NCBI RefSeq assembly: GCF_011058215.1
Contig: NZ_JAALFG010000004.1
Location: 1 to 64,000, forward strand
Direction: 5' to 3'
DNA length: 64,000 bases
DNA from: Devosia aurantiaca
Lineage (GTDB): Bacteria > Pseudomonadota > Alphaproteobacteria > Rhizobiales > Devosiaceae
Part shown: in pieces, positions 63,818-64,000 of the stretch
Layout of the letters: the number at the start of each line of letters is the position of its first letter
How positions within the stretch are numbered: the stretch's first letter is position 1
The notes under the pieces: generated by a model
What the model saw: the letters and a program-made list of their open reading frames with translations, nothing else
What the model was told of the DNA's origin: nothing
Databases searched by the model: none
Position numbers and translations under genes: made by a program

Positions 63818-64000
63818 TGACCAAGCTCCTTCGAGTGCTCAAGGATGGGCATAGATCCCCCGATGCCCTCCGCAGGACTTCCTAAAGGAACCGGGCTGAT
63901 CTTTCCATGGATCACATCTGGATTGCGGGCTGTCATCGCGTCGCGCAACGCTTTTCGGGCAGCTTCTCCTTCCAGCGCTCCTAAAATGGGATGAACAAGA
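63814..64000 (-). CDS. Partial gene upstream of the SinR-like gene (cut by window edge)
   Basis: Only the last 61 codons are seen: LVHPILGALEGEAARKALRD, then ARNPDVIHGKISPVPLGSPA and a C-terminus ILEHSKELGQ. No family recognised. Its stop overlaps the SinR-like start, so the two are coupled. Such pairing of a Cas2-like small protein with a partner could be a toxin-antitoxin pair or moron unit. Confidence 0.45.
   Translation of the reverse strand, partial: LVHPILGALEGEAARKALRDAMTARNPDVIHGKISPVPLGSPAEGIGGSMPILEHSKELGQ

Noticed and set aside
1..64000. CRISPR arrays, rRNA genes and riboswitches
   Set aside because: No regularly spaced repeats, ribosomal sequence or recognisable riboswitch core was seen on either strand.

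Overview
The window looks like chromosomal DNA of a high-GC alphaproteobacterium of the order Hyphomicrobiales. The evidence is the gene families: Opp/Dpp-type ABC uptake, IlvD/Edd dehydratases, DUF1376 and DUF6894 proteins, and an HK97-type prophage with a P27 terminase. A Devosia-like host is a guess from protein style only. Assignments rest on reading translated sequence and remembered family motifs; no search was run.

Left part (1-3.3 kb). The end of a probable helicase gene is coupled to a GIY-YIG nuclease gene. A non-coding stretch follows, dense in hairpins and terminal-type repeats, and then a tyrosine recombinase gene with one frameshift. This reads as a defence or mobile-element remnant.

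Catabolic cluster (3.5-15.7 kb, all + strand). A LacI regulator is followed by an RraA-like aldolase, an amidohydrolase, a complete Opp/Dpp-type ABC importer (binding protein, two permeases, two ATPases), a mandelate racemase/enolase-type dehydratase, an AstE/aspartoacylase-like deacylase and an IlvD/Edd sugar-acid dehydratase. Tight spacing and overlapping starts suggest one or two operons for uptake and breakdown of a sugar-acid-like, possibly acylated, compound.

Small accessory island (16.4-21.9 kb). A CoiA/DUF6035-like nuclease and a Lon-type AAA+ ATPase lie in tandem on the minus strand. They are divergent from an ArsR-like regulator and next to a 660-residue integrase. This is the best candidate for a poorly described defence-type module.

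Prophage (about 22.06 kb to at least 63.4 kb). It begins beside the 3' half of a tRNA-Gln, which marks an attachment site. The order is integrase, divergent ribbon-helix-helix switch with two palindromic operators, replication-type early genes, a cargo block, HNH/terminase/portal/protease/capsid, neck and tail genes, receptor-binding proteins, morons including an outer-membrane protein and a tRNA-Cys, then lysis genes. The cargo block (28.1-37.6 kb) carries a full arsenic operon (arsR, two unrelated arsC, acr3, arsH) and many small regulatory or orphan genes, so this appears to be an arsenic-resistance prophage. Two minus-strand genes at the right edge may be cargo or flanking DNA.

At least eighteen otherwise well-conserved genes are broken by apparent one-base frameshifts, mostly missing bases in short homopolymers. 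This looks like sequencing error rather than decay, so I annotate these genes as full-length with the shift noted.
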